In this document: positions 24,067 to 33,233 of the stretch, piece after piece
Layout of the letters: each line of letters starts with the position of its first letter
Position numbering within the stretch: position 1 is the stretch's first letter
Source: Nonomuraea helvata
Lineage (GTDB): Bacteria > Actinomycetota > Actinomycetes > Streptosporangiales > Streptosporangiaceae
Direction: 5' to 3'
DNA: 64,000 bases
Assembly: GCF_039535785.1 (NCBI RefSeq)
Contig: NZ_BAAAXV010000005.1
Location: 1,116,001 to 1,180,000 of the forward strand
Notes under the pieces: generated by a model
Databases searched by the model: none
Told to the model about the DNA's origin: nothing
Seen by the model: only the letters and a program-made list of their open reading frames with translations
Made by a program: the position numbers and the translations under genes

Positions 24067-25656
24067 TCAGTCCTCCAGGTCCACCGAGCGGCCGCTGTCA
24101 GCGCCGATCTCGTTGACGATCTGGTCGATCACGTCGGCCGGGATCGCGGAGTCCACGGTCAGCGCGATGAGCGCCTTGCCGCCCTTGGTGGAGCGGGCCA
24201 CCTGCATCGAGGCGATGTTGACGCCGTGCTCGCCGAGCAGGCGGCCGACCACACCGACGATGCCGGGGCGGTCGGTGTAGGTGTAGAACGCCAGGTGGGC
24301 CGTCGGCTCGATCTCCATCTCGTAGCCGTTGACCTCGACGATCTTCGTGATCTGGCGGGGGCCGGAGAGCGTGCCGGACACCGAGACCTGACGGCCGTCG
24401 GCCAGCACACCACGCACGGTCACGACGTTGCGCCAGTCGGGGCTCTCCGAGCTGGTCACCAGCTCCACGGCGAGGCCGCGGTCCTTGGCCAGCAGCGGCG
24501 CGTTGACGTACGTGACCTGCTCCTCGATCACGTCGGTGAACACGCCCTTGAGCGCGGCCAGCTCGATCACCCGCACGTCCTCGGAGGCGATCTCGCCGCG
24601 CACCTCGACGTCGAGCTTGGTGGCGACCTCGCCGGCCAGCGCGGTGAACACGCGGCCGAGCTTCTCGGCCAGCGGCAGGCCCGGCTTGACGTCCTCGGCC
24701 ACCACGCCGCCCTGGACGTTGACCGCGTCCGGCACGAACTCGCCCGCGAGCGCCAGCTTCACGCTCCGCGCGACCTGGGTGCCGGCCTTCTCCTGGGCCT
24801 CGTGCGTGGAGGCGCCGAGGTGCGGCGTGACGACGACCTGGTCGAGCTCGAACAGCGGGCTGTCGGTGCACGGCTCCTTGGCGAACACGTCGATAGCCGC
24901 TCCGGCGACACGACCCTCCTTGATCGCCGAGTAGAGCGCACCCTCGTCGATGATGCCGCCGCGCGCCACGTTGATGATGCGCGCGGAGGGCTTGACCTGG
25001 TGCAGCTCCTTCTCACCGATGAGACCGACGGTCTCCTTGGTCTTCGGCGGGTGCAGCGTGATGAAGTCCGACCGCTTGAGCAGCTCCTCGAAGCTGACCA
25101 GCTGGGCGCCGAGCGCGGCGGCACGGGCCGGAGGCAGGTAGGGGTCGAAGGCGATGATCTCGACGCCGAACGGCTGGAGCCGCTGGGCCACGAGCTGACC
25201 GATCTTGCCGAAGCCGACGATGCCGACGACCTTCTCGTCGAGCTCGACACCGGTGTACTTGGAGCGCTTCCACTCCCCGTTCTTCAGCGCGGCGTGGGCC
25301 TGGGCCGTGTTGCGCGCGCTGGCCAGGATGAGGGCGACGGTCTGCTCGGCGGCGCTGGTGATGTTGGAGGTCGGCGCGTTGACGACCATGACACCGGCCT
25401 TGGTGGCGGCTTCGACGTCGACGTTGTCGAGGCCGACCCCCGCGCGGGCGACCACGCGCAGCTTGGGCGCGGCGGCGATGGCCTCGGCGTCGACCTGCGT
25501 GGCGGAGCGGACGATCAGGGCGTCGACGTCGGCGAGGGCGGGCAGCAGCTGGGAACGGTCGGCGCCGTCGGTGTGGCGGACCTCGAAATCAGCCCCGAGT
25601 ACGGCGAGGCCTGCCTCGGACAGCTCTTCTGCGACCAGAACGACGGGCTTGTTCAC
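24067..25656 (-). CDS. serA: D-3-phosphoglycerate dehydrogenase
   Basis: A 529-residue NAD-dependent enzyme that oxidises 3-phosphoglycerate, the first step to serine. The catalytic domain has VVGIVGFGKIGQLVAQRL for NAD, the Arg in INVARGGIIDEGAL, the Glu in FAKEPCTDSPLFEL and the catalytic His in VVTPHLGASTHEAQEK. Residues about 320-450 form the intervening (ASB) domain and 455-529 the ACT domain, seen in RPGIVGVVGRLLGEHGVNIA, as in the long mycobacterial-type SerA inhibited by serine. The ATG start fits the family. A palindrome (25741-25754) lies 85 bases upstream. Confidence 0.96.
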   Translation of the reverse strand: MNKPVVLVAEELSEAGLAVLGADFEVRHTDGADRSQLLPALADVDALIVRSATQVDAEAIAAAPKLRVVARAGVGLDNVDVEAATKAGVMVVNAPTSNITSAAEQTVALILASARNTAQAHAALKNGEWKRSKYTGVELDEKVVGIVGFGKIGQLVAQRLQPFGVEIIAFDPYLPPARAAALGAQLVSFEELLKRSDFITLHPPKTKETVGLIGEKELHQVKPSARIINVARGGIIDEGALYSAIKEGRVAGAAIDVFAKEPCTDSPLFELDQVVVTPHLGASTHEAQEKAGTQVARSVKLALAGEFVPDAVNVQGGVVAEDVKPGLPLAEKLGRVFTALAGEVATKLDVEVRGEIASEDVRVIELAALKGVFTDVIEEQVTYVNAPLLAKDRGLAVELVTSSESPDWRNVVTVRGVLADGRQVSVSGTLSGPRQITKIVEVNGYEMEIEPTAHLAFYTYTDRPGIVGVVGRLLGEHGVNIASMQVARSTKGGKALIALTVDSAIPADVIDQIVNEIGADSGRSVDLED

Positions 25657-25740
25657 TGGTGTGGATCCTTAACGGCACGGCGGGCTTCGGGGGACACGTC
25701 CACGATCCCCCGGCGGTCCTACAGAGTGTATCCACCGCTT

Positions 25741-25754
25741 GTGAACGTGTTCAC
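25741..25754. promoter_or_regulatory. Palindrome in the serA promoter region
   Basis: GTGAAC and GTTCAC (25741-25746, 25749-25754) are reverse complements around two bases, flanked by T and GA. It lies 85 bases before serA and is AT-richer than the surroundings. A LacI/GntR-like operator is possible; the rest of the 285-base gap (25657-25941) shows no gene. Confidence 0.4.
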
Positions 25755-25941
25755 GAGGCACCCACGATGTGAGACGGGGCGGCCGTAGGTGCATAGTCCG
25801 CTACCGCGGCGGTCCGCTGCACGCGGCCCCCGTACCCGTCAGGCTACAAACTCATCCACTCCGCGTACATCTTTGTCTTGATCGGGAGATTTATTCGCCA
25901 TTAGCCTGATAAGCCGTGGCCGAGTACCTAGGGTTCGTCTT

Positions 25942-26796
25942 ATGAGCATCGGGAATCCTGCGCTTGCCGACGTGCTCGCACAGCATGGCACCCCGCATCG
26001 CCTGCTGAGCGCTCTCGCCGACGGTGGAGTCCTGGTGGCAGTGCGACCAGATCGCTCAGTCGTCCTCGGGACGACACAAGCCGGTGACCGGGTGTTGCTC
26101 GGTTACACCGGTGCTGCCACCTATGCCAGGCACCGCGGCAGCCATTCCCTGTCGGCGTGCGACGCCGACACCATCCTGGACATCCAGCGCGTCACCGGAG
26201 TGCGGGAGATCGTCATCGACGCGGCCGGACCAGCCGCCGCGGCCGTGCCCATCGACGACCTCCAGCGGTTCCTCACCTCGACGCGTACCGGGCCGACGCC
26301 CGTCCTGTCAGGGGCGGCGCCGGCGGCGTACGCGACGGGGGCGATGGCGACCGTGTCACGCGGTGCCGCGCTGGCCCAGGTGGCGCCCCCGACCCCGCAG
26401 GCACCCACGTTCCCGTGGGTGCCCGCGCCCCGGCCGCACCTGTCGGGGCCCATGCAGCAGGTGGACCCCGGTTACCGGCGGTGCACCCATCCGATCCTGC
26501 CCGCGCTGCGCCAGGCCATCGGACAGTTGCTCATGGACTTCCCGCTCGTGCACCACGTCTGGATCTCCGAGGCGCGTACGGCGTCCGGGGCTCCGGGGAT
26601 CATGCTGCACGTGAAGGTGCACATGTCGGCGGCCGAGGACGTCGTACGCGACCTGCACCGCCTGGTCCGCGCCCGCCTGCCGCAGTTCGCGGCCTCCGGG
26701 GCGCCGATCCTCATGGCCAGGGTGGCGGACGCGCGCAGCGAGCGCCGGATGATCGAGATCGGCGCGCACGTGGTGTGCGCGAGCGTCACCGACTGA
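25942..26796 (+). CDS. SseB-like protein of unknown function
   Basis: A 284-residue cytoplasmic protein. The N-terminal third (about 15-115) matches the SseB N-terminal fold: LLSALADGGVLVAVRPD, LLGYTGAATYARHRG and ADTILDIQRVTGVREIVID, which is typical of actinobacterial SseB-domain proteins. A proline/alanine linker (about 125-175) separates it from a C-terminal domain (180-284) with LRQAIGQLLMDFPLVHHVWI, which I do not recognise. Relatives are found near secretion or enhanced-serine-sensitivity loci, but the function is not known. The ATG start has no strong ribosome site. It stands alone, ending at a bidirectional hairpin. Confidence 0.7.
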   Translation: MSIGNPALADVLAQHGTPHRLLSALADGGVLVAVRPDRSVVLGTTQAGDRVLLGYTGAATYARHRGSHSLSACDADTILDIQRVTGVREIVIDAAGPAAAAVPIDDLQRFLTSTRTGPTPVLSGAAPAAYATGAMATVSRGAALAQVAPPTPQAPTFPWVPAPRPHLSGPMQQVDPGYRRCTHPILPALRQAIGQLLMDFPLVHHVWISEARTASGAPGIMLHVKVHMSAAEDVVRDLHRLVRARLPQFAASGAPILMARVADARSERRMIEIGAHVVCASVTD

Positions 26797-26811
26797 CGCA
26801 TGACATGGCGG

Positions 26812-26839
26812 AACGGGGCCCGGAAGTCCGGGCCCCGTT
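26812..26839. terminator. Bidirectional terminator between the SseB-like and FtsX-like genes
   Basis: AACGGGGCCCGGA (26812-26824) and TCCGGGCCCCGTT (26827-26839) are perfect complements; outer GGCG/CGCC bases extend the stem with one bulge. It sits between two convergent stops. Confidence 0.7.
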
Positions 26840-26854
26840 CGCCGTGCCGTGGGC

Positions 26855-29422
26855 TCAGGCCACCCTGCGCGCCAGCACCAGCCGCGTCCGTGCGCACAGT
26901 CCGGCCACGACGGCGGCCAGCAGGGGCAGCCCCACCACGACCCCGGCGAGGAAGAGCCAGGGCATGGAGATCGTCGTGGGCCCGGGGTCGAAGAGCGACG
27001 TACCCGTTCCCCGGTAACCCGATCGGGTCATCGGCCAGGTCGCCGCGATGCCGCTGACGGCGCCCCCGGCGAGCCCGACCAGGGCGCCGAGGCCGGAGAT
27101 GTAGGCGGCCTGCGCCGCCACCACGAACCTCCGGACCCGCGGCGGCCCGCCGACGGCGGACAGGGTGTCGAGGTCCTGACGCATGTCGGCGGCGGCCAGC
27201 CCCGTGGCCGCGAACGTGCCGCCGAGCACGAGGACCAGCGCTGCTCCGAGCAGTAACAGGAGAACGATGAGACGTTCCTCCTCGCTGCCCTGCTGCACGT
27301 CGATGAAGGCGCCTTCGCCCACCAGCGCCCTGACCTCGGTGCTCAGGCGTCGCTCGTCGGCGGGGACGGCGTCGGCGTAGAGCATCCGCTCCTCCGCCTG
27401 GAGGCCGGCGGCGGCCAGCACCGACCTCGGGACGACAACGCCGACCTGGGCGGCGTCGGCCGCTCTCGACACCACGGCGGGCACCCGCAAGGTCTTGACC
27501 AGCTTGGGATCCACATCCCAGTAATTCGCCTGCAGCTCGACCATGCCGTCGCGTACCAGCTTGGCATCGAATGCCACGGCCTTGCCCGCCGCCAGCGCCG
27601 CGGCGGCCTGCGGGTCCCGGCGCTTCTGAAGGAATGCCAGCAGCTGCTCATCGCCCACCGGCATGGGCTCGTAGTAGTAGTGCGGTGCCGGGCAGGACTT
27701 CCTGCAGTCCTCCCGCCAGGCGACGCTCAAGTTCATGGACCGGCCCCGCGCATCCGTCACGCGCCATCCACCGGCCAGGGCGGCTCCCGGGAGCTGCCGT
27801 TCGACGAGCGCCCGCAACCTCGCCCATGCCTGATCGTCCAGTCCTCTGGCCTGGACCACCGTGGTGTTCATGGGGACGACCGAGCCGCGGTTCGCCTCCT
27901 GCTCGGTGTAGGAGCTGTCGGCGCCGATACCGAGCGTGACCGCCATCATGGTGGCGCCCATCACCGCCGCGGCGGCGGAGGCCGTACGGACCCGGTGGCG
28001 GGAGGCGTCGCGCACGGACAGGCGCAGCGGGAGCGGCAGCCGCCCCGCGAGCCGTCCGGTGGCCTGGACCAGCCACGGCATCAGCGCGACCAGCCCGAGC
28101 ACGATCGGCACCGAGGCCATCGCGACGGACAGGGTGCCCCTTCGCACGGCCAACACGTTCGCGGCCACTCCCAGCACCACCAGCACGGTCCCGAGCACCG
28201 GCCGGCCCGCGCGGCCGTGCGTGTCCACCGCGGCGCGCCCGGCCAGCACCTGAACGGGGCTCTGCCGGCTCGCCTGGATCGCGGGCACGAGGGCCGCGGT
28301 AAGCCCGCTGAGCAGGCCCAGAGCGGCCACGCCGAGCACCGGACCCCATGGCACGTCCGCGGGGCCGCGCGTCCAGTCCAGCAGACGGGCCGCGTACGAC
28401 ACCACCACCAGCCCGGCGCCGATGCCTAGGGCGGCACCGAGCAGCGCCGCGACACCGCCGAGCACCAGGCCGTCGGCCAGCACGATCGTCCGGAGCTGCC
28501 TGCCGGACGCGCCCTGCGCGGCGATCACGGCGAGCTCTCTGCGCCTGCGCCGCAACCCCACGGCGAAGGCGGGCCCCGCGAGCAGGACGGTCTCCGTCAC
28601 GATGAGCACGACGGCGACGCCGGTCCCGATCAGCCCGCGCCGCTCCAGCGGTCTGGGATCCTCGAAGTCGGAGCTCTCGATCACGGCCCGCGAGGAGACG
28701 AGCAAGCCCGTCTGGTTGAGCCGCCGCACGTCCGGCCACTGCACGGGGGCGGCGGTGTCGATGAGCCAGCCACTGCTGTTGCCGTCGTTCTGGTGCGGGA
28801 GCAGCCCGTCCGGCAGGGCGACCATCTCCAGGATGCCGGGCCGGATCGGGTTCTCGGCCACGCCGACCACCCGCACGGTGCGGTCCGGCCGCCACACCTT
28901 GAAGGTGCCGCCGATCCGGGCACCTCGGTCGATCAGCTCGGGAGAGACCACGACCTCGCCGGGGGCGGCGGCGAACCTTCCCTCCACCAGACGGCGCATT
29001 CCGTTGGTCAGCGGGTCGCGCATGTCGGCCTCGAACACGTCCACCCGATCGAAACCGTCGGCCAGCCGGGCCTCCACGACGTTCGACTGCCAGCGGAGCA
29101 GCCGGCCCTGGAGCAGCGTGCCGATCTCGGCGGGTGTCCACGGCCGCTCGGGACGCGGCGTTGGGACCTGCGCGGAGTACTCTCCTCCGGGGCCCTGCTC
29201 AAGGGGGGTGCGGGACGTGGTGGTCACGATGCGGGCGTCGGCCGCGCCCAGCAGGGAGCCGAGCTTGTCCTTCGTGGTGATGGCCGTGGTGGCGGCGCCG
29301 GTGATGATCGCCGTGATGACCAGGACGGGTAGCCCGATCATCACCATGATGAGCGCGGTGCGGCCCTTGAAGCGCAGGGCGTCCCTGCGGGAGATGCGCA
29401 GCGCGGCGCCGAAGGCGCTCAT
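26855..29422 (-). CDS. ABC transporter permease, FtsX/MacB type
   Basis: An 855-residue membrane protein with two FtsX-like halves. Each half has a cluster of three or four helices (roughly 270-440 and 710-850) and a large extracytoplasmic domain; the N-terminal helix lies at about 18-45 (LIMVMIGLPVLVITAIITGA). It works with the ATPase directly upstream (ATGA overlap at 29419-29422) and probably exports a lipid, peptide or antibiotic. The start at 29422 is chosen for the overlap and the family-like MSAFGAALRISRRDALRFKG start. Together with the PadR repressor it forms a three-gene, translationally coupled unit of the kind that responds to antimicrobial stress. Confidence 0.88.
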   Translation of the reverse strand: MSAFGAALRISRRDALRFKGRTALIMVMIGLPVLVITAIITGAATTAITTKDKLGSLLGAADARIVTTTSRTPLEQGPGGEYSAQVPTPRPERPWTPAEIGTLLQGRLLRWQSNVVEARLADGFDRVDVFEADMRDPLTNGMRRLVEGRFAAAPGEVVVSPELIDRGARIGGTFKVWRPDRTVRVVGVAENPIRPGILEMVALPDGLLPHQNDGNSSGWLIDTAAPVQWPDVRRLNQTGLLVSSRAVIESSDFEDPRPLERRGLIGTGVAVVLIVTETVLLAGPAFAVGLRRRRRELAVIAAQGASGRQLRTIVLADGLVLGGVAALLGAALGIGAGLVVVSYAARLLDWTRGPADVPWGPVLGVAALGLLSGLTAALVPAIQASRQSPVQVLAGRAAVDTHGRAGRPVLGTVLVVLGVAANVLAVRRGTLSVAMASVPIVLGLVALMPWLVQATGRLAGRLPLPLRLSVRDASRHRVRTASAAAAVMGATMMAVTLGIGADSSYTEQEANRGSVVPMNTTVVQARGLDDQAWARLRALVERQLPGAALAGGWRVTDARGRSMNLSVAWREDCRKSCPAPHYYYEPMPVGDEQLLAFLQKRRDPQAAAALAAGKAVAFDAKLVRDGMVELQANYWDVDPKLVKTLRVPAVVSRAADAAQVGVVVPRSVLAAAGLQAEERMLYADAVPADERRLSTEVRALVGEGAFIDVQQGSEEERLIVLLLLLGAALVLVLGGTFAATGLAAADMRQDLDTLSAVGGPPRVRRFVVAAQAAYISGLGALVGLAGGAVSGIAATWPMTRSGYRGTGTSLFDPGPTTISMPWLFLAGVVVGLPLLAAVVAGLCARTRLVLARRVA

Positions 29423-30102
29423 CTGGCGCTCTCCAGCCGCACCGCGTTCGACTCCACGATCAGCCCGTCGCGCAGGTAGACCACCCGGTCGGCCCACGCC
29501 GCGTAGCGCGGCTCGTGGGTGACGAGCAGCACCGCGGCGCCCTCGTCGCAGCGGGTGCGCAGTAACTGCAGGATCTCGTCGCCGGTGGCCGTGTCGAGCG
29601 CCCCGGTCGGCTCGTCGGCCAGCAGCAGCCGCCGCTCGCCCGCCAGCGCCCTGGCGATGGCCACGCGCTGGCGCTGCCCGCCGGACAGCTCCTCGGGGAA
29701 CCTGTCGGCGACCTCTCCGGCCCCCACCTCGGCGAGTACGGCCAGCGCCTCCTCCCGTGCCTTGCCGGAGCGGACGCCGTCGAGCTCCCTGGGCAGCATC
29801 ACGTTCTCGGCGGCGGTCAGGGACGGGATCAGGTTCAGGTCCTGGAAGACGTACCCGACGCTGCCGCGCCTGAGCTTGGCGAGGTCCTTCACCGTGGCGA
29901 GATCCTGGCCCTCGATCGTCACGGTCCCCGAGGTGGGCCGGTCGAGGCCGCCCGCCACGTTGAGCAGGGTCGACTTGCCCGAGCCGGACGGGCCCATGAC
30001 CGCGACCAGCTCCCCCGCCGACACCTCCAGGCTCACCCCCTTCAGGGCGTGCACCTGGCCGTGCTCGCGGGTCACGTCCCGCAAACTCACCACCACAGTC
30101 AT
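29419..30102 (-). CDS. ABC transporter ATPase, LolD/MacB type
   Basis: A 227-residue ATPase that powers the FtsX-like permease. Walker A is GPSGSGKSTLLN, the Q-loop is VGYVFQDLNLIPSLTA, the signature is ELSGGQRQRVAIARAL, Walker B LLLADEPTGALDTATG, and the switch His LLVTHEPRYAAWADR. All are intact. It overlaps the PadR gene by four bases upstream and the permease by four bases downstream, so the three proteins are made together. Confidence 0.93.
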   Translation of the reverse strand: MTVVVSLRDVTREHGQVHALKGVSLEVSAGELVAVMGPSGSGKSTLLNVAGGLDRPTSGTVTIEGQDLATVKDLAKLRRGSVGYVFQDLNLIPSLTAAENVMLPRELDGVRSGKAREEALAVLAEVGAGEVADRFPEELSGGQRQRVAIARALAGERRLLLADEPTGALDTATGDEILQLLRTRCDEGAAVLLVTHEPRYAAWADRVVYLRDGLIVESNAVRLESAR

Positions 30103-30611
30103 GACGTCTTCTTCTCCTTGGAAACGGCCTCGCAGTGGTCCAGCCAGCGCTGCTCCGCCTCGGCCTTGAAAATCAACGAATCGAGGACCAGCCGCTGCGC
30201 CGTACCGCCGGTCGCGGCCCGCTTGGCCCTCGTGAGCTCCTGCAGCGCGCGCATGGTGGCCGCGCGCTGGGTCTGGATGACATCGGCGACGTCCACGTCA
30301 CCGGCGACGGCCATCGCGATCTTGATGGCCAGTTCGTCCCGAGGCCGGTCGGTCTGGGCGACGGGGGTGCTGAACCATCGCTCCAACTCCTCCCGACCGG
30401 CCTCGGTGATCGTGTAGACCGCGCGGCCCTGCTCGTCGGCGCCCCCTGGCGCCACCAGGCCGTCACGCTCAAGGCGGGAGAGCGTCGTATAGACCTGGCC
30501 GATGTTCAGCGGCCAGGTCGCCCCTGTGGACGCCTCGAACTCCACCCGCAGCTGATAGCCGTATCGCGGTCCGCTGCTCAGCAACGCGAGCAGTCCGTGT
30601 CTGATCGACAT
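30099..30611 (-). CDS. PadR-family regulator of the ABC exporter
   Basis: A 170-residue repressor. The winged helix (about 5-80) reads HGLLALLSSGPRYGYQLRVE, NIGQVYTTLSRLERDGLV, then GRAVYTITEAGREEL, as in PadR proteins; the C-terminal helix bundle mediates dimer contact (about 95-170). It begins right after two tandem palindromes (30614-30637), which lie three bases before the ATG and are very likely its own operator. It is the first gene of the exporter operon, so it would repress itself and the transporter and be released by a drug-like ligand or a signal. Confidence 0.92.
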   Translation of the reverse strand: MSIRHGLLALLSSGPRYGYQLRVEFEASTGATWPLNIGQVYTTLSRLERDGLVAPGGADEQGRAVYTITEAGREELERWFSTPVAQTDRPRDELAIKIAMAVAGDVDVADVIQTQRAATMRALQELTRAKRAATGGTAQRLVLDSLIFKAEAEQRWLDHCEAVSKEKKTS

Positions 30612-30613
30612 GA

Positions 30614-30637
30614 ATACTGAGTATGCATACTGAGTAT
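30614..30637. promoter_or_regulatory. Two tandem palindromes, PadR operator
   Basis: ATACTGAGTAT occurs twice (30614-30624 and 30627-30637), each with 5-bp arms around a central G, spaced two bases apart. The block touches the PadR start codon (30611), so the transcript may be leaderless and the site would overlap the promoter. Confidence 0.75.
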
Positions 30638-30700
30638 GCCCCCTGCAACTGATCTCGCATATTCTGGACAGCGAGCCGCATCCAGTCCGATACTCGCTAC

Positions 30701-31252
30701 ATGAGTTCCACGCATCCGCCCTTTCGCGCGTCCGACGGGGAACGCGACCGCGCGATCGAGGAGCTCAAGCACCGGGCCGTGGAGGGCCGGATCTCGCACG
30801 ACACGTTCGTGGGCCGGGTGGACCAGGTGCTGCGGGCACGCAGCCGGCACGAGCTCGACGAGGTGGTCGCGGACCTGCCGCGACGGCCCTCACTCCGGCA
30901 GCGGCTGACCGACGCCGTCGCCTCGGTCTCCGAGTTCACCACCCGGTTACAGTCGGCGTGGCGTCGTCCGCGGCTGCCCCGGCTGGCGCTGCCCGACGAC
31001 GACCGGCTCCGTTACGTGGTGGGGCGGGGGTCGGCGTGCGACCTCGTGCTGTCGGATCTGACGGTGTCCCGGGTCCACGCCGAGCTGCGGCGCGAGGGCG
31101 ACGGCGGGTGGATGCTGGTGGACCTGGGCTCGCTCAACGGCACCCGGCTCAACGGGTGGCGGCTGGTGGGTCCCGCGCGGGTGCGGTCGGGTGACGAGAT
31201 CTCGTTCGGCGACTGCGGGTTCCTGCTGACCTCGGGCCAGCCGTCCCTCTGA
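30701..31252 (+). CDS. DUF1707 and FHA-domain protein
   Basis: A 183-residue cytoplasmic protein. DUF1707 (about 8-62) reads RASDGERDRAIEELKHRAVE and GRISHDTFVGRVDQVLRARS, an actinobacterial N-terminal module. The FHA domain (about 105-178) has the phosphothreonine-binding residues in VVGRGSACDLVLSDLTVSRVH, then LVDLGSLNGTRLNGWRL. FHA domains bind phosphorylated Thr, typically from Ser/Thr kinases that act in cell-wall and division control. It is divergent from the PadR unit and precedes the PBP4-like gene, but no kinase gene is nearby. Confidence 0.88.
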   Translation: MSSTHPPFRASDGERDRAIEELKHRAVEGRISHDTFVGRVDQVLRARSRHELDEVVADLPRRPSLRQRLTDAVASVSEFTTRLQSAWRRPRLPRLALPDDDRLRYVVGRGSACDLVLSDLTVSRVHAELRREGDGGWMLVDLGSLNGTRLNGWRLVGPARVRSGDEISFGDCGFLLTSGQPSL

Positions 31253-31298
31253 CGCCGCAGCCTCGTAGGCCCGGGCCCCTCGTAAGCAGGCCAGCCGA

Positions 31299-31314
31299 CA
31301 AATACGGATATTTG
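31299..31314. promoter_or_regulatory. AT-rich palindrome upstream of the PBP4-like gene
   Basis: CAAATA (31299-31304) and TATTTG (31309-31314) are complements around CGGA, 66 bases before the ATG of the carboxypeptidase gene. Possible operator; the regulator is unknown. Confidence 0.35.
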
Positions 31315-31379
31315 CGGATTGCGTGAGGGCTGGGGTGATTCATGCTCGCAGGTGATCCTCCCAGTCACTTGGAGACCCC

Positions 31380-32924
31380 ATGCGGCGCACCTCAGCATCC
31401 CTCGTCGCGGGCGCGCTCGTCGCGGCCCTCGCGTGGGCGTCCAGCCCCTCCTCCCCCGCCGTCGCCCTGGATCCCGCCGCCGGCGTGGCCGACCTGACCC
31501 AGGACATCAACAAGATCCTCAGCGACTCCCGGCTCACGATCGCCAGGGCGGGCGTCGTCGTCAAGAGCGCCGGCACCGGCGAGGAGCTGTACGCCACGGA
31601 CGCCGGCAAGCTCCTCACCCCCGCGTCCAACACCAAGCTCTTCACCTCCGCCGCGGCCGTGGAGACGCTCGGGCTCGACTACCGCTTCCCCACCACCGTG
31701 CTGAGCACCGGCCGCAAGATCGGCTCGGCGCTGACCGGCGACCTGGTGCTGCGCGGCACCGGCGACCCGACCATGCTGGCCGAGGACTATGACGCGCTGG
31801 CCGCCAAGGTGGCCGCGACAGGCATCAAGGTCGTCGCGGGCAAGCTGGTGGCGGACGACACCTGGTTCGACTCGCAGCGGCTCGGCAACGACTGGTCGTG
31901 GGACGACGAGACCGCCTACTACGCGGCGCCCATCTCCGCGCTGACCGCCTCGCCCGACAGGGACTACGACGCCGGCTCGGTGATCGTGTCCGTGGCGGCC
32001 GACGGCGACAAGGTCAAGGTCTCCACCACGCCGGAGACCGGCTACCTGAAGATCGTCAACAGGGCCACCGTGGGCTCGGAGACCGACGTCCTCATCGAAC
32101 GGCAGCACAACAGCCGTACCGTCGTGATCACCGGCACGGTCAAGGACCCGTACCAGGAGTGGGTGGCCGTGGACGACGCCACGTCGTACGTCTCGTCGCT
32201 GTTCCGCGGCGCGCTGGCCAAGCACGGCGTCAAGGTGCTCGGGCCGACCGTCACGGGCGCGGCTCCCCAAGGGGCCGCGGAGCTGGCCGAGCACGAGTCG
32301 ATGACGCTGGGCGAGCTGCTGGTGCCGTTCCTGAAGCTGAGCAACAACATCCACGCCGAGATCCTCACCAAGGCCATGGGACGCAAGGTCGCGGGCCAGG
32401 GCACGTGGTCGGCCGGGCTCAAGGTCAGCACCGACTTCGCCAAGGCCAACGGGGTGCAGGTGATCAACATGCGGGACGGCTCCGGGCTGTCGCGCCGCGA
32501 CGGCTTCTCGCCGGGCTCGATCGTGCAGCTGCTCACGGCCGTACGGAGCAAGCCGTGGTTCAAGACCTGGTACGAGGCGCTGCCCATCGCGGGCAACGCC
32601 GAGCGCTTCGTCGGCGGCACCCTGCGCAGCCGGATGCGCAACACGCCGGCCGCGAACAACGTCCACGCCAAGACCGGCTCGCTGACCGGGGTCACCTCGC
32701 TGTCCGGGTACGTGACCAGCGCCGAGGGCGAGCCGCTGATCTTCTCGATCATGCTGAACCAGTACCTGTCGTCCTCGCCCAAGGACATCGAGGACAAGAT
32801 CGCCATCAGGCTCGCCCAGTTCTCCCGTGCGAATCCGACCGCCGACGCCGTGCAGCTCCGCGCCGAGGAGCCGGCCGCGGCGGGCGACCTCGAGTGCTCC
32901 TGGCTGAAGCCCGCGCAGTGCTAG
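31380..32924 (+). CDS. dacB: D-alanyl-D-alanine carboxypeptidase/endopeptidase (PBP4 family)
   Basis: A 514-residue exported class C penicillin-binding protein that trims peptidoglycan stem peptides or cuts cross-bridges. The signal peptide is MRRTSASLVAGALVAALAWA. The active-site motifs are SxxK in LTPASNTKLFTSAA (about residue 83), SxN in KLSNNIHAEI and KTG in HAKTGSLTGVTSLSGY. The mid-domain insertion of PBP4 is present between the first two. Length and order match the DacB type; the short C-terminal tail ends in Cys-Ser-Trp and a final Cys that may form a disulfide. A strong terminator follows. Confidence 0.93.
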   Translation: MRRTSASLVAGALVAALAWASSPSSPAVALDPAAGVADLTQDINKILSDSRLTIARAGVVVKSAGTGEELYATDAGKLLTPASNTKLFTSAAAVETLGLDYRFPTTVLSTGRKIGSALTGDLVLRGTGDPTMLAEDYDALAAKVAATGIKVVAGKLVADDTWFDSQRLGNDWSWDDETAYYAAPISALTASPDRDYDAGSVIVSVAADGDKVKVSTTPETGYLKIVNRATVGSETDVLIERQHNSRTVVITGTVKDPYQEWVAVDDATSYVSSLFRGALAKHGVKVLGPTVTGAAPQGAAELAEHESMTLGELLVPFLKLSNNIHAEILTKAMGRKVAGQGTWSAGLKVSTDFAKANGVQVINMRDGSGLSRRDGFSPGSIVQLLTAVRSKPWFKTWYEALPIAGNAERFVGGTLRSRMRNTPAANNVHAKTGSLTGVTSLSGYVTSAEGEPLIFSIMLNQYLSSSPKDIEDKIAIRLAQFSRANPTADAVQLRAEEPAAAGDLECSWLKPAQC

Positions 32925-33233
32925 CGCTCCGCTGAGACCCGCGGCCCTCTGACGTTCAGGGGGCCGCTGTGGTTTACCGGGCGCCCCACTTGGAGCTCCA
33001 GGCTAGGTCTGAAATTTCCATACATGGCCGACCTCGGAGCGCCAGAATTCGGATTCGACGCCAAGAGCCATGGGGAGCGTCGGGCCTCCACCGGCCACAC
33101 CCGAGCCGGTTTCCCACCGCACGCCCACGCGCTCCCCTTCCGAGTGGGCCCGGCCGCGCCTCCCCCCGCACACAGGACCGCGGCCGGGCCCGCACTCCCC
33201 ACACCGACGCGCCGAGGGCAGTGCGGTGCCGCG
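32925..33233. other. Intergenic region after dacB
   Basis: After the dacB terminator there are about 265 bases without a supported gene, rich in C on the plus strand (many CCCC and CCGCA steps). An open frame from 33024 is low-complexity and overlaps the antisense of the permease; it is not called. Confidence 0.4.
32941..32967 (+). terminator. Terminator after dacB
   Basis: GCGGCCCTCTGA (32941-32952) pairs with TCAGGGGGCCGC (32956-32967), one T-G pair, loop CGT, then TGTGGTTT. It is 17 bases after the stop. Confidence 0.7.
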
